From contig QNQO01002053.1 in assembly GCA_003290165.1 (NCBI GenBank), positions 96,310 through 160,309 of the forward strand: 64,000 bases of DNA, written 5' to 3'. This DNA comes from Berberis thunbergii (Eukaryota > Streptophyta > Magnoliopsida > Ranunculales > Berberidaceae). A model generated the notes under the pieces. That model saw only the letters and a list, made by a program, of their open reading frames with translations. It had not been told where the DNA came from and searched no databases. Every line of letters starts with the position of its first letter. Position 1 is the first letter of the stretch. Below are positions 36,802 to 47,878 of this stretch, in pieces. The position numbers and the translations under genes were made by a program.

Positions 36802-37130
36802 GGGTGTGTTTGGTTGCATGGAATCCTATGTAATGAAAATTCATGAGGGGACCACTACATTTTAAGCTAAATTGATATATCACTCCACATCCATCATTTG
36901 GTTTTGTGATCAATTGTGGGAATGAAAGTCCCATGAACATGGGAATCACATGCCTTGGGGGGCCAAGGAGTGGGATTCCCATGTTCATGGGACTTCCATT
37001 CCCACCATTGATCACAAAATCAAATGGTGGACAAATGGTAAATGTGGAGTGATATATCAATTTAGCCTAAAATATAGTGTTCCCCTCATAGATTCCCATG
37101 GCATAGGATTCCATGCAACCAAACACACCC
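36802..37130. mobile_element. Fold-back MITE with TTA target duplication (PIF/Harbinger-like)
   Basis: A 329-bp near-perfect palindrome. It starts GGGTGTGTTTGGTTGCATGG and ends with the exact complement, and the arms are complementary almost to the centre (36955). The 3-bp repeat TTA (36799-36801, 37131-37133) fits PIF/Harbinger (Tourist-like) insertion. It lies in the duplicated pseudogene. A transcript would form a long hairpin. Confidence 0.8.
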
Positions 37131-37710
37131 TTATAGAAAAAAATTCCAAGATGATTAAATTTTGTGAGAAACCAAAAACAACATATCTTATGTAAACAAC
37201 TAATTCGACAAAAGGAAAAACGAAGCTGATGACAGAGTAAGTGATTGACACAAGCTTTCCTATCAGACAATCACCACTCATCAAACTGAGTTTGCAGAAG
37301 TTCATAAGCAGTCAATCTAAGTCCAAAATTTTGCAAAAAAATGACGGAGAAATTAAATTGCCACAAGTCTTCTACAAAAGAAATTCACAAACACACAAAA
37401 CTTGCAAGACAAAATTAAAAAACAATCAAATAAAGTAAAACATGAACAAAAATTTAAAAAGAAAATGTAAAAATGGAGATGAAGAGATTATTACCAAGCA
37501 GCAGAAATCGGAAAAACGAAACAAGAAGAACAACAAAACCCTAAAGAAGGCAGAAGGATGAAGAGATTTGTTTGGTTGCTTATTAAGCCCTGCCCTGTTG
37601 CTCTATACCAAGAGTTTAGAAACTGAAGAAATGGGAAGCAGAAGGCTTCATTCCACGTGTCTTTTTTCTTGATTTTAATATTTTTTGGTGAATCTAGACT
37701 ACTCATTTTT

Positions 37711-37911
37711 GAGTAATTCTTGCTGTCGAGGTTTTGGGCGAGGAAATGAGCGAGGGGAGGGAGGTGGCGGGGTGGGAGCCGTTCACCTCCCTCGGAATGC
37801 GCGCGCAAAAAGTCAACGCAGGCATCTCGAGGAAATTGAACAGCTTTCACCCCTCCACCTCATTTCCCTCGCTGGTTTCCTCGCCCAAAACCTCGACATT
37901 TAGAATTTCTG
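37711..37911. mobile_element. GC-rich hairpin MITE, copy 3
   Basis: 201 bp. The termini contain GTCGAGGTTTTGGGCGAGG on the left and its complement on the right. It is flanked by the 9-bp TSD CTCATTTTT (37702-37710 and 37912-37920). The GC-rich centre includes GCGCGC, in contrast with the AT-rich surroundings. Confidence 0.8.
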
Positions 37912-37965
37912 CTCATTTTTTTGTCCGTGTTGGTACATTTGAATTTAACAATACATTTTTAGTGG

Positions 37966-38071
37966 AGCCCTTCTAGGGAGCGAGGGTAAGGGGTGGGTGG
38001 TTATCTCTCGAGATAAGCGACACCATGCATCTGAAAGCAATTTCGCTTATCTCAAGAAAAATGATTTCTAC
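37966..38071. mobile_element. GC-rich hairpin MITE, copy 4
   Basis: 106 bp starting AGCCCTTCTAGGGAGCGAGG, with inner arms CTCGAGATAAGCGA / TCGCTTATCTCAAG. It has a perfect 9-bp TSD, TTTTAGTGG (37957-37965 and 38072-38080). The right terminus appears shortened or diverged. Confidence 0.75.
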
Positions 38072-38313
38072 TTTTAGTGGGTTTGAGGTTTACATGGGGA
38101 TTGTTCACAAAAAAAATTTCCTTCAAAACAACAAAATTTGAGAAATTTTTTTTCAAGAACAGGGTCCAAGAAAAGTGGGATCTTGGTTCCAGATTGAACC
38201 TAATCATTTGGTGTTGTTCCACACACAAACCTTGCTATATGGGGATTGGGGGAGAGTTGCATGTATCAAAATCAAATATATAGCTACACACTACTCACAG
38301 TGAGATTGCCTGA

Positions 38314-38395
38314 GAGCCCTACTTGTAGACGAGGAAATGGGCGAGGGAAGGTTGCACCCCCTTCCTCGCCCATTTTCTCGTCATTTAGAATTTTT
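38314..38395. mobile_element. GC-rich hairpin MITE, copy 5
   Basis: 82 bp, the shortest copy. It starts GAGCCCTACTTGTAGACGAG and has GAAATGGGCGAGG / CCTCGCCCATTTTC arms. It is flanked by the 10-bp direct repeat GATTGCCTGA (38304-38313, 38396-38405). Confidence 0.8.
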
Positions 38396-38405
38396 GATTG
38401 CCTGA

Positions 38406-39603
38406 AGTTCGCATCACCATGTTACCCACCAATATTATATCAAATGTGCGTCACCCATTTACATTATTTTCAAATCATTGTTTGTTGGAATATTAAGCAC
38501 ACTACAATTATTCATGGCCAAAATTTCTCGTGTGTTTATCCATGGTAATAATGTGTGAGTTTACAGTGTAGATATACTCCTGTTACCCACCAATGTAGAC
38601 TTATATTGCATGCGTTTTGATGATGCAAACTTACTAGACTATGACTGAAAGTGTACATGTATCTCAGTGAAATAGGGGTGGGCATCCCATCTCACAATCT
38701 CGATCTCGTCCTGGTTCAGCCCTTTTTTTTAGGTCTTTTTGGATTGAGCAAACTCATCTCGATCCCATCCCCTCTCAATCTAGAGTGGTATAAAATCAGG
38801 ATAAAAATTTTCAATCCCGCCCATCCGATCTCTAACTTATTTTTTAATATTTATTATTATTAATTGGATTTTAAGATAAATCATCATACAAATGTCAAAG
38901 TTATTGACATTAGTTAAAATAAGAAATGTAAAAATAAATACATGTGGAACACTTCTAGTTCTTGTTCAATACTATAATCAGCACAAGTTATGCATCCACT
39001 ATTGACTTGAATTGAAATGCAAGTAAAGCCCAAGTTTTCATCAAATTTGCAGTATTAACATTACAAAAATGCTATGAAATCAGGTTTTCGCAATCATGTT
39101 TTGTAATCAGAATGACGTGTCATGATCTGAAAAGAACGATGAAATCTCTAAAGATTTTGTGTATTTTGAGGTTGTAATAAACTCCTCTAACAATGCCACA
39201 TCATCCTGATTGCAAGACATGTTTACAAAACCTGATTTTCTAGCCTCACTCTTAACATTATTGAACTGTTGTTCAACACTATAATAATCAATACTATAAT
39301 CAGCTTAGTTTTTTTCTTAATGATTTGACTTAGGGATGCAAAATGCAAGCGTGGATTGGAGTCAGCCAACTAAGGGTGGAGTTCATTGGCTTGGGCTATT
39401 TACCTAAACACTAGTATGAACTAAACCCAATCCATGTAAATTTCCAGGCACGGTCATATTTCAGGTTGGGCCTATATCATGTCATTAGTGCTGCTACTTG
39501 GGCTTTTGATTTTGAGTTAATATTATTGTTCTGATGCAAAGCCACATAGCATAGGAATTTCAAATTATGGCTTCATACACTTGGGTGTTTCGGATTTACC
39601 CCA
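38406..39603. other. Intergenic DNA, no gene seen
   Basis: AT-rich. At 38675-38830 a segment beginning TAGGGGTGGGCATC resembles the end of a hAT-type MITE but lacks a matching right end and TSD. I see no open frame worth reporting. Confidence 0.5.
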
Positions 39604-39611
39604 CATTTTAC

Positions 39612-40171
39612 TAGGGGTGGGTAATGTCGGTTCGGTTCGTTTTGAGCCCCAAACCGCTTTCGAACGGATTTCATTCGGTTTGCCCAAAATTCAAACCGAA
39701 ACCGAATTTTGTATTTGTAAATCGATGAATTTGGTTTAACCGAATTTCGGATCGGTTCGGTTCGGTTGGGCCAAAATTTCAGGCTCAAGCATTTGAAATA
39801 CTTTCATTAAAACATGTCTAATTTTTTTACAGGCCCAATTTTTTTATAGACCCAATTTTTAGCCAAAAATTGAAAACTTTGAGAGAAGATGGTGATTTAG
39901 TGCAACAGGGTGTATTGCAGTGCATTTGTTGCACTAATCAAGTATTGACACCTACTTGTTATTTAGTTATTTATATATATCTAATTAATCGGTCGGTTCG
40001 GTTATAAATCGGTCGGTTCAAAACTGTAAACCGATTTCGAACCGTTTATAATCGGTTCGGTTTAAATTATTTTCTTTCTACTCATATTTCGGTTCGGTTC
40101 GGTTACCGAACCGAATTTGAAAATCGGTTCGGTCGGTTAACCGAATTTAAATCGGTTTTTGCCCACTCCTA
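39612..40171. mobile_element. hAT-type MITE with 8-bp TSD
   Basis: A 560-bp element with terminal inverted repeats TAGGGGTGGGTAA / TAGGAGTGGGCAA and a perfect 8-bp TSD, CATTTTAC (39604-39611, 40172-40179). These are hAT superfamily hallmarks. Both ends are packed with CGGTTCGG / CCGAACCG motifs, probably transposase-binding subterminal repeats. No coding capacity. Confidence 0.88.
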
Positions 40172-40509
40172 CATTTTACATTGTTCATTCCTCTTATAGG
40201 TTTACCAAATGAAAAGCCGCTAGTATGGGTGTGCCACATATCGATCCACTCAGAATGGGCACTAGTACTACGACTATGGTTCTTAATGGGTACATAGATT
40301 AAAATTAACAAACTGTAGAAAAACTGCAAAACGTGTTTGGCATTCTAGATTTAAATTGTGATAAAGGAACTGTAGACTTAGCTGATTGTGAGTGCTCATC
40401 CCGTCCCGTCTCGAAGATAAAGCAACGAGATCCATTACATCTAATCCCTACGGTGAAATATCAAAATCTTGAACCAAAATGAAATTGAGAACTGTCATTT
40501 TTCCATGTT

Positions 40510-42375
40510 GGCCTAAACTTTGACATTTGGTAATGGCTCGCATGTGTTAAAATCATCATTTGGTAATGGCTCACATGGGGTTTGACTCCAAATAGATTCA
40601 TTGGCTTCACACTTGCAGATCTGCAGCTAATTTCTCTCTAAAAATTAATGGTCAGCTACACGGGTTTTTCAATAGCTCGAAAGGCTTGCGCCAAGACGAT
40701 CCCCTATCTCCTCTTCTTTTTACTATAGCAGCAGAAGGTTTAACACAAATTATTCTTAAAGCGGTTGATGCTGGCCTAGTCAGAGGGTTTTCTGTCGCGG
40801 AGGGTAGTCCGCCTGTTTCTATTCTTCAATATGCGGATGATACTATCATCTTTTGTGATGTTTTCGCTTCTCAGGTTCTTGCTCTTAAAAGAATTATGTT
40901 TTGGTTTGAAGTTATTTCAGGTCTGAAAATCAACTTTTACAAATCAAGGGTGTTGCCTATTGGAGATGTCCCTCATCTGCACCAGTTGGCGGGTTTATTG
41001 GGTTGTTCAGCGGGTCATCTTCCAGTTAAGTATTTGGGCATGCCTTTGGGGGCTAGTTTCAAAAGTAAAGCTGTGTGGGATGAGACGATCGAAAGGATGG
41101 AATCGAAACTAGCGTCTTGGAAAGGCAAATTTCTCTCTAAAGCAGGCAGAGTAGCTCTTGTACAATCCACATTAGCTTCTATCCCGATGTTCATTCTGTC
41201 TCTTATCAAGGTTCCCTGTTTAATAGCAGCCAAGATGGAACAGATCATGCGCGATTTTCTTTGGGGTTCTACTCATAACTCTAGAAATATGCATTTGGTG
41301 GGCTGGGAGAAAATTTGTTGCCCTAAATCTCAAGGTGGTTTAGGCATTCGTCAGGTGTTCACTTTCAATATTGCACTTTCTAAGTGGCTCTGGCGATTTG
41401 CAGAAGAAAATGATAATTTATAAGGATCTCTCATTATGGACAAATATGGGCGCAATAGATGGGTTTGGGAAAAGATAACTAAGTACACTTCCTACGGATA
41501 CTCTTTGTGGAAGTCCATCTCAATGTTGTTTATCATTAACAACAATCAATATGGGAGTGTGAGCAATTTTTGGTCTAACGGAAATTCTTGGGATATTTTC
41601 TTTCGAAGACCCCTAAATATTGTGAAGCTAGAAGAGTTCGCTAATCTAATGCTTCTGTTGGGTAGACAAATGCTCTTAGAGGGATCTGATAGTTTGGTGT
41701 GGAAGGGTAAAGGTGTGGGCTTCTCAGTGAAAGAATTTTCGAACATGTTGGTTGCATCTCACTATGAGACCCACTCTAATCCCTTCATTTCCTCTCACAA
41801 AAATCTGGTATGGGTGAAAAACTTTTTTCCTTGGATTAATTTCTTTAGTTGGCCAGTATTGCATGAGAAGATCTTGACTAAAGATAGGTTACGGAAAAGA
41901 GGAATCCACACAGGGAATCTTTGTGTGCTTTGCAATGAAATTGGCGAGACGCTGGACCATTTGATGCTTCATTGATGCTTCTCCAAATCAATTTGGAGCA
42001 GTTTCTTTGCAGAATTTGGTTTGAGTTTGATGTTTCAAGGCTCCATTTTAGATTGGCTAAGTTGGTGGTCTCAAGCTAATCCTTCCCGTTGGGGGAGTGG
42101 TTATGGCGTAGGGTCCCTCACGTTCTCATGTGGTGTGTGTGGAAAGAAAGAAATAAAAAGGGTATTTGAAGGACTCAACATATCAGAACACTCTATCTTT
42201 ATCGAGATTAGAAAATTGCTATGGAGGATGGGTTCGACTTGTAATTTGCTTAGGGATTTGGGTTTTGACACTTTCATGGTGTTTTGGCATTCCTTGATAT
42301 AGGAATGTTTCTCTTTGTTTTTTGTTTCCTTTGCTTTCATTAATAAACATCTTCGTGTTTGACCAAAAAAAAAAA
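40510..42375 (+). mobile_element. 5'-truncated L1-type LINE
   Basis: It carries the C-terminal half of an L1 RT and ends in an 11-12 bp A-tail (42365-42375). A candidate 10-bp TSD, TTTCCATGTT, lies at 40500-40509 and 42376-42385. The first ~80 bp after the left TSD contain a small direct duplication (TTTGGTAATGGCTC twice), so the 5' junction is less certain than the 3' end. Confidence 0.82.
40590..42300 (+). pseudogene. L1 LINE reverse transcriptase and zf-RVT, disrupted
   Basis: It reads FSLKINGQLHGFF, GLRQDDPLSPLLF and the catalytic YADD at 40830-40841. Then come GLKINFYKSRV, PVKYLGMPLGA, W-KGKFLSKAGRVALVQS and W-RGGLGIR-type blocks, followed by a stop at about 41421. The continuation in another frame (41436-41975) includes the zf-RVT zinc region (LCVLCNEIGETLDHLMLH). 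A third frame follows to 42302. The N-terminal endonuclease and the first RT motifs are missing. Confidence 0.85.
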
Positions 42376-42385
42376 TTTCCATGTT

Positions 42386-43832
42386 CTCAAAATGTTGACG
42401 CTCATCTAATTACAAATTTTCCACTAAGCACTTTATAATTTTCAAAATAACTCATAAATTTCAAAATGGCTATTATAAAATTTCAACAAAATTATCATTA
42501 TTTTGTTTCAAGAAAAGTGTGTAAAAACATTCATGATCTTATTTATTTAATTTTTTAACATGTTATTACCTTAATTTAGAATTAAAGTTTTGTTATATAA
42601 GTGATTGTTATGCATAACGAATCTCGTGAAACTATTTATGTTATATGTAAGAGTTTAAAATACTTAAAGTATATTAATTACTTCAAATTATATATATAAC
42701 AAAATATTTCTTAAAATCAACATATTGAAATTACCTTGAAAACACGAAATCGCAATCCTTGTTTAGCTCAGGGAGTAGTGTGCTTTTCACCAACAACATG
42801 ATTTCCACGCCTTGTAACTGCAAGTAGTTCAGTACTTCTTGTCTCTCAGTTGAATGTCTCTCATCACTCGCCGCCCACGCGCGCCCTCGTTTACCTCTCC
42901 CAATCATAAATCATGGGCTCAGCCCTTCGTTGGTCCCAATATGTATTCGTTAATGACCTATATATCCAAACTCTTGTATTCGAAATTGGGCTCAATCTTC
43001 TAGGATTACCATCATTGGGAAATAGGGGCCAAACTAACCAAATTCAATATCCACACGTGCTCACCCAATAAACTATTATTTTAATTGGGAAATTGAACTA
43101 ATTAGGTTGGTTCTTATTTCTTAATCAAGGATAAAGATCAACACCTTAAGCCACAATATGTTCAGTTCATAATTGACATTATTTGATTAAAAGAGAAATT
43201 ACATTAAAAAAAAATTTACTTCTGCGTGTTGTCATCCACATTTTAGAGTAAATGAACAATAGCGTCGAGACAAAATTGAACGCCATCAACAATAAACAAC
43301 GCTACAACATGTTTTACTTATTTTCATGTAACTTTTTCATATTAAAAATTTTCAAAGTCGCAAATTTGTTCCCTAGCTATTTTACCTTTTTTTTTCCCAT
43401 GGAGAGTGAAATTCTATGTACCAAAAACCTGGACTAATATGGAATTTACCATGAACCCAACACAACTGATTTCCAAAAAATGGATTCTCCACCAATTGCA
43501 TCTGCATGTATGGGGGCGTTCTCAATTTATTCTTCATAAATCATCAGGGAAAGATCATGAGGTTATTTTCTCATCAATCAAACTGTAAAAAAAAACGTTC
43601 TTCATTAATGCAGTACAATTGATCATGATGAAGAAGATGATCATGGAGAGAGTGGCCTGGTTGGCTATTTCATGTTAATCCACTATCAACCCATATTAAA
43701 TTTGCATTAATCACTAATCCTCTCTCTCTCACTAATCATCTTGTAACTCTCACACGAAATCAACAAATGCATGGCCAGTTTTCACTCCATGCGACGGCGC
43801 ACGATTTCCAATTCACAGATACATTCTCTTCA
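42386..43832. other. Upstream intergenic region of the RWP-RK gene
   Basis: AT-rich, no gene found. It should contain the promoter of the downstream gene. Purine- and pyrimidine-rich stretches occur (for example 43722-43735, CT repeats), but I cannot assign particular regulatory sites. Confidence 0.45.
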
Positions 43833-43841
43833 TTTATAATC
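43833..43841 (+). promoter_or_regulatory. Possible TATA box of the RWP-RK gene
   Basis: TTTATAATC lies about 160 bp before the ATG, followed by CT-rich sequence typical of plant 5' UTRs. It is the best TATA-like match in this stretch. The transcription start is not known. Confidence 0.35.
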
Positions 43842-44000
43842 TCTCCTTCTCCTTGTCATTACCTCTAAATTTTGCACCCTCTTCACCTTCCCCTTCAAAA
43901 CAGTTTAGCTTTCACTCTCACTATACATTGATTTTAGAAACTCTCACCCAAATTTCTAAAGTGCTATCCTTGACAACTTACTCATCACAAACACAAAAAA

Positions 44001-45115
44001 ATGGAGATCAGGTCATCATATCAAAACTACAACTACTCTGTCTATGAACCAACATTACTTGGTTTTGAAGAAGAAGACCCATTTTTCACTTCAAGCCAGT
44101 TGCATCCACTTGATTTCAGGTATCATGCACGAGTTCATTTTCATTTTATTTTTCATTGTTTTGTATGACATATATTCTTTCTGTTTGATTATGAAAGTAG
44201 TGGGTTTTCAAGCTTCAGTTGTCCATGGGAATTCCCCTTCGAAGATGAAATATTAGACGCCGTGCCGTTGATGGAGAACCTCCCCACTGATCTTGATCCA
44301 TACCCATCAATGCAAATCCAAAACACACCTCAAGGTGATTATTACAATTATATAATTCTAGGTTAACACTTTGAAAGTTCATTTTATTTAATATGGGTTG
44401 TTTTCCTTATTTGTGGTTGTAGGAGAAATTTACAATGTGTGGGAAGATGAATTTGGATCGGTTGTGAATGAAGTTGGTGCTGAGACTGATAAGCAGATTG
44501 TGTTGTATGAGAACAAAGGTGATAACGATGAGGAGTTACTACCGAAAGGGAAGAAAGTGAGCCGATGCAAAGAGAGGAAGAACAATACGAGTTCGAGTGA
44601 GTTGTCCCGTGATACTATATCGCAGTATTTCTACATGCCTATTACCAAGGCAGCCAAGGAATTGAATGTGGGGTTGACGTTGTTGAAGAAGAGGTGCAGG
44701 GAACTAGGCATCCCGAGATGGCCACATCGAAAGTTGATGAGTTTGCAAACACTGATCAAGAATGTGCAGGTAGTTTAGTTTCTCTCTAGTTAGTCCATGA
44801 ATCCGTTAATGGAGTTGTATCTATCTTTGTAAATTGTTGTTTACTGTTATGTAGGAAGTGGGGACAGAAGTAGGAGAATCAAGCGACTTGAAGAAACGAG
44901 AAGCTATCGAATTGTTAGAGCAGGAAAGAAAATTGATGGAGGAAATGCCAGAGGTTCAGCTTGACGAGAGAACCAAGAAACTAAGGCAAGCCTGTTTTAA
45001 GGCTAATTACAAGAAGAGGAAACTAATGGGGATGTTGGAGTGGCAACCTTCCCTTGCTTCTGATTCTGCATATATTGAGTGTTCTGATGCATTGTCATCA
45101 TCTTCTGCATATTGA
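44001..45115 (+). CDS. RKD: RWP-RK domain transcription factor (RKD type)
   Basis: Four exons, 44001-44119, 44201-44334, 44423-44769 and 44855-45115 (TGA), total 861 nt (286 residues) with consistent phases and GT-AG sites. The RWP-RK domain spans exon 3: SRDTISQYFYMPITKAAKEL, NVGLTLLKKRCRELGI, then the signature PRWPHRKLMSL. A predicted coiled-coil/leucine region follows in exon 4 (REAIELLEQERKLMEEM and a basic KANYKKRKLMGML). The N-terminus is acidic and aromatic (EEEDPFFTSS, WEFPFEDEILD), as in RKD proteins, which lack the NLP-type PB1 and GAF-like regions. Family knowledge: RKD factors are nuclear and act in egg-cell identity and gametophyte or embryo programmes, some in nitrogen response. 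The gene appears intact. Which RKD it is cannot be decided without a tree. Confidence 0.88.
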
Positions 45116-45293
45116 AGGACTGAATAAAAACTAGTGAAGTATTTGGATGTGTAAACTAAATCCTATTGATATCATACATCATAATTTTCTACAAGAAGAT
45201 CCAAATCATATTTTATATATTCAACTACAATTCGAATGAACATTTACTCTTTTTTCTGCTTTCCCTAAGAATTTACTCATATTTCTTTTGTGA

Positions 45294-46090
45294 TGTACGT
45301 CCTAGCTATTGTCTCATATAGCTCCAATCTAGACGGTTATACTAAATTTATTAAAAAAATATGTTAACTTTTAAGTGGAGTTAGAAATGAGCTTCTTAAT
45401 GAAGTGTTTGTTTAGTTTTTTAATTGACTGCTGATTAAAAACTGTAAAATTAAAATGTGTTTATTTTTTAGGTGCTAAATGATAATCGTTTGACAATTTT
45501 GCCTCACCGAGCTGGAAAAATATAAATATTGTACTTAAAATCATACTCAATAAATATTCAAATCCTAGAGAATGTTACAATACCTTTCATTACAAAAATT
45601 TACTCATATTTTATTCAAAAATTCTAGGGAGTGCCCACTCGAGATAAGCGAAATTGCCTTGAGATGTACGATGTTACTTATCTCTAGGGAGATGGGTGGT
45701 TACACTCATCCCTCGCCCCTTACCCTTGCTCCCTAGAAGGGTTCTATTTTTTTTTGTGTACGTCCTAGCTATTGTCTCGTATAGTCCAATCTAGACGGTT
45801 GAACTAAATTTTTTAAAAAAAATAATATAAATATGTAAGAAAGCGTTTGTTTTTTTCAAATGCTTCGAAGTTAATTTCTCTAAATGAGTTATTTGTTTTG
45901 CTTCTGAATGAGTTGTTGATTAATAGAAACTGTAAAATTAAAAATGTGTTTGTTTTTAGGTGTTGAATGAAAATTGTTTGACAATTTTGGCCCACTGAAC
46001 TAAAATAGTATAAATATTGTGTGCTTAAAATCATAATCAATAAATATTCAAATCCTAGAGAATGTTACAATACCTTTCATTACAAGAATA
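45294..46090. repeat. Tandem direct duplication of intergenic DNA around a MITE
   Basis: 45294-45600 and 45757-46090 are diverged direct copies: GTACGTCCTAGCTATTGTCTC at both starts, then CCAATCTAGACGGTT, GTTTGACAATTTTG, and AATCCTAGAGAATGTTACAA with ACCTTTCATTACAA at the ends. The hairpin MITE at 45616-45744 lies between them. Confidence 0.8.
45616..45744. mobile_element. GC-rich hairpin MITE, copy 6
   Basis: 129 bp with termini CAAAAATTCTAGGGAG and the complement of GAACCCTTCTAGGGAGC, and inner arms CTCGAGATAAGCGA / TTACTTATCTC. The 9-bp flanks TATTTTATT (45607-45615) and TATTTTTTT (45745-45753) match in 8 of 9 positions. It is closest to the copy at 18161-18311. Confidence 0.75.
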
Positions 46091-46722
46091 TTGAAATATG
46101 ACCAAGTTGACTCCAGGCAGAATAACAATTATTCAGCAGGCTAGTTCAACAGATAATTCATAGGGAAAATAACACAAGAGATTCGCCCAAAAACACAGAG
46201 AAATAACTCTAATGTTCAATTAAAATTATTTAAATCAAAAGTATCTCTAAATTAGCCCAGCTAAAATTAGAGAAATAACTCTAATGCTTAGTGAAGAGAA
46301 TGAAAGTGTGCCGTTAAAATTTAGCCCTACTTATTTTTAAGAAGTTGGGGGCAACAACTGTCATTACAAATTATGTTAACGTTATTATTGGAATAATTTT
46401 TTACTCAGTGCTAAGTGATCAACACTTTCCTAGTGTTTACTCAAATCAGAAGCATAAATTCTTATCAGAACTAAAAACAAACATTGTAAACAAGGTGGTC
46501 CACTTCTTAGTAAGACTTTTAACTCTACTTAGAAGCAAAAACACACACCCTCTAAGTATACTAGAACTTATAAATTACTATTGAGTCAAGTTCTTCTCAA
46601 CAAATTTAGTCAGGCACCAGAGACGTTGATATGAATATTATATCTTGGTGTAAATTGGAAATATTGCCAATATATCTGTCGATTAAGCACATTGAGCATC
46701 AACATTACACTTGTTTGAAAAT
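46091..46722. other. Intergenic DNA, no gene seen
   Basis: AT-rich. An open stretch at 46345-46584 has no recognisable protein character. Confidence 0.45.
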
Positions 46723-47089
46723 GGTCATTTGCACTTTGGCCTCTATTAATTTTTAGGTAAATATGTTTGACACCCAAAGTTTAGGGTAATGACAGTCTAA
46801 ACCCATTTTGGATGGATGTGTCTAGTTAAGAATCACTTAAATGAGCATCTCTAGAGAATCAAGGGATAAGTTTATGAAAAAGATAAACCCCCAATTTCCA
46901 TCTTCTTTCCCATCTTTCCTCTCTACAAACAATGAAAACCCCAGTCTTCTAGCTACTTTCTATGCCTATTAGCATGCACACCACCAATCGATTTCTTCAA
47001 TTTATCTATATGTGGCACAATCATCACCATCACGACGAGGCACGTCAGCCACCAACTAGCCATACTATACATCATCAAGTCTACCATGT

Positions 47090-47387
47090 CACTACACCAA
47101 ATTAACACTTTTGTAACAACTTTCAAAACAGTATCATTTTTGAGATGTTGCAATTCACCAAACAATTTCAAGTCAAAACTAAATTTAGCCAAAAAAATGA
47201 AAAACAGTAACACAAAAAAAATGATACCATAAGTTGGATCACCATGAATAGTATCACTTTTATAACCATACTCTTCATAGTGATACAATTATTGTATCAT
47301 TTTGTTTGTGAAAATGTGTAAATTTGTTACACTTCAAAAGTGATACTGTTTTGAGGGTTGTTACAAAAATGTCAATTTGGTGTAGTG
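47090..47387 (+). mobile_element. CACTA-type MITE, copy 2
   Basis: 298 bp with termini CACTACACCAAATTAACA and its imperfect complement, and a perfect 3-bp TSD, TGT (47087-47089, 47388-47390). It is homologous end to end and inverted relative to 17337-17644. It is nested in the element at 46723-47878. Confidence 0.85.
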
Positions 47388-47397
47388 TGTTAAAGGT

Positions 47398-47510
47398 GTG
47401 ATGGCTCAATGATTAAGCAATGACAGATGATATCACTAGGTTAAGGAGTCAAATTCAATCGACGACATCTGGAATGAGTGGGATTAAGGAAAAAAAAATC
47501 AAAGTCTCTA
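47398..47510 (+). mobile_element. Possible SINE remnant
   Basis: A box A-like TGGCTCAATGATTAAG and a weak box B-like GAGTCAAATTCAATC lie about 40 bp apart, followed by an A-rich run (47489-47497). No TSD was found. Confidence 0.3.
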
Positions 47511-47878
47511 CCACCAACTAATCAACTAAATGTACCCACAACCACACATCTGTCGCCCTCTGCTTTGACTTTGTTACCTGCATATTTCGATCTCCCATTA
47601 TAGCAACCATCCATATTATCTACTGGGGGTGGAGATTTCAGAAAGTAGAGTATCTAAGGAGGAAGAAGGAGACTCATTGGTGAAGAAATATTTTGTATCC
47701 ATTGATGCTCCTTGAAATGAGTGTAAGCACTTAGCCCTTGGATGAGTTTAGTGGTGTTGTACACGTACCTCGCCAACAAATTTCATTCGAAATGAGGGTT
47801 AGACTATTATTACCTTAAACTTTGGGTGCCAAACTAATTTACCTTAAAATTAATGAGGCCAAAGTGCAAATAACCCCC

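Larger units (their letters stand above)
26760..37690 (-). pseudogene. Broken duplicate of the gene at 18532-23400
   Basis: Blocks match the intact locus in the same order. 26860-27860 matches the 18560-18860 tail, present here three times. 33340-33500 matches 19010-19190. 33690-33910 matches 19840-20060. 33905-34030 matches 20065-20185 (end of exon 3). 37130-37690 matches 22960-23470 (promoter and 5' UTR). The first exon start codon, exon 2 and most of exon 3 are not found. The locus is interrupted by a solo LTR, a copia element, a copia fragment and a MITE. It is a non-functional tandem paralog. Confidence 0.7.
46723..47878. mobile_element. DNA element with 80-bp terminal inverted repeats
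   Basis: 46723-46805 (GGTCATTTGCACTTTGGCCTC, then TTAATTTTTAGGTAAAT, ACACCCAAAGTTTAGGGTAAT) is repeated inverted at 47795-47878. Flanks TTTGAAAAT and TCGAAAAAAT are only partly alike, so a 9-bp TSD is possible but not proven. The interior has no transposase and has itself received a CACTA-type MITE. Confidence 0.65.

Noticed and set aside
38675..38830. Second hAT-type MITE starting TAGGGGTGGGCATC
   Set aside because: No matching right terminus or 8-bp TSD was found.
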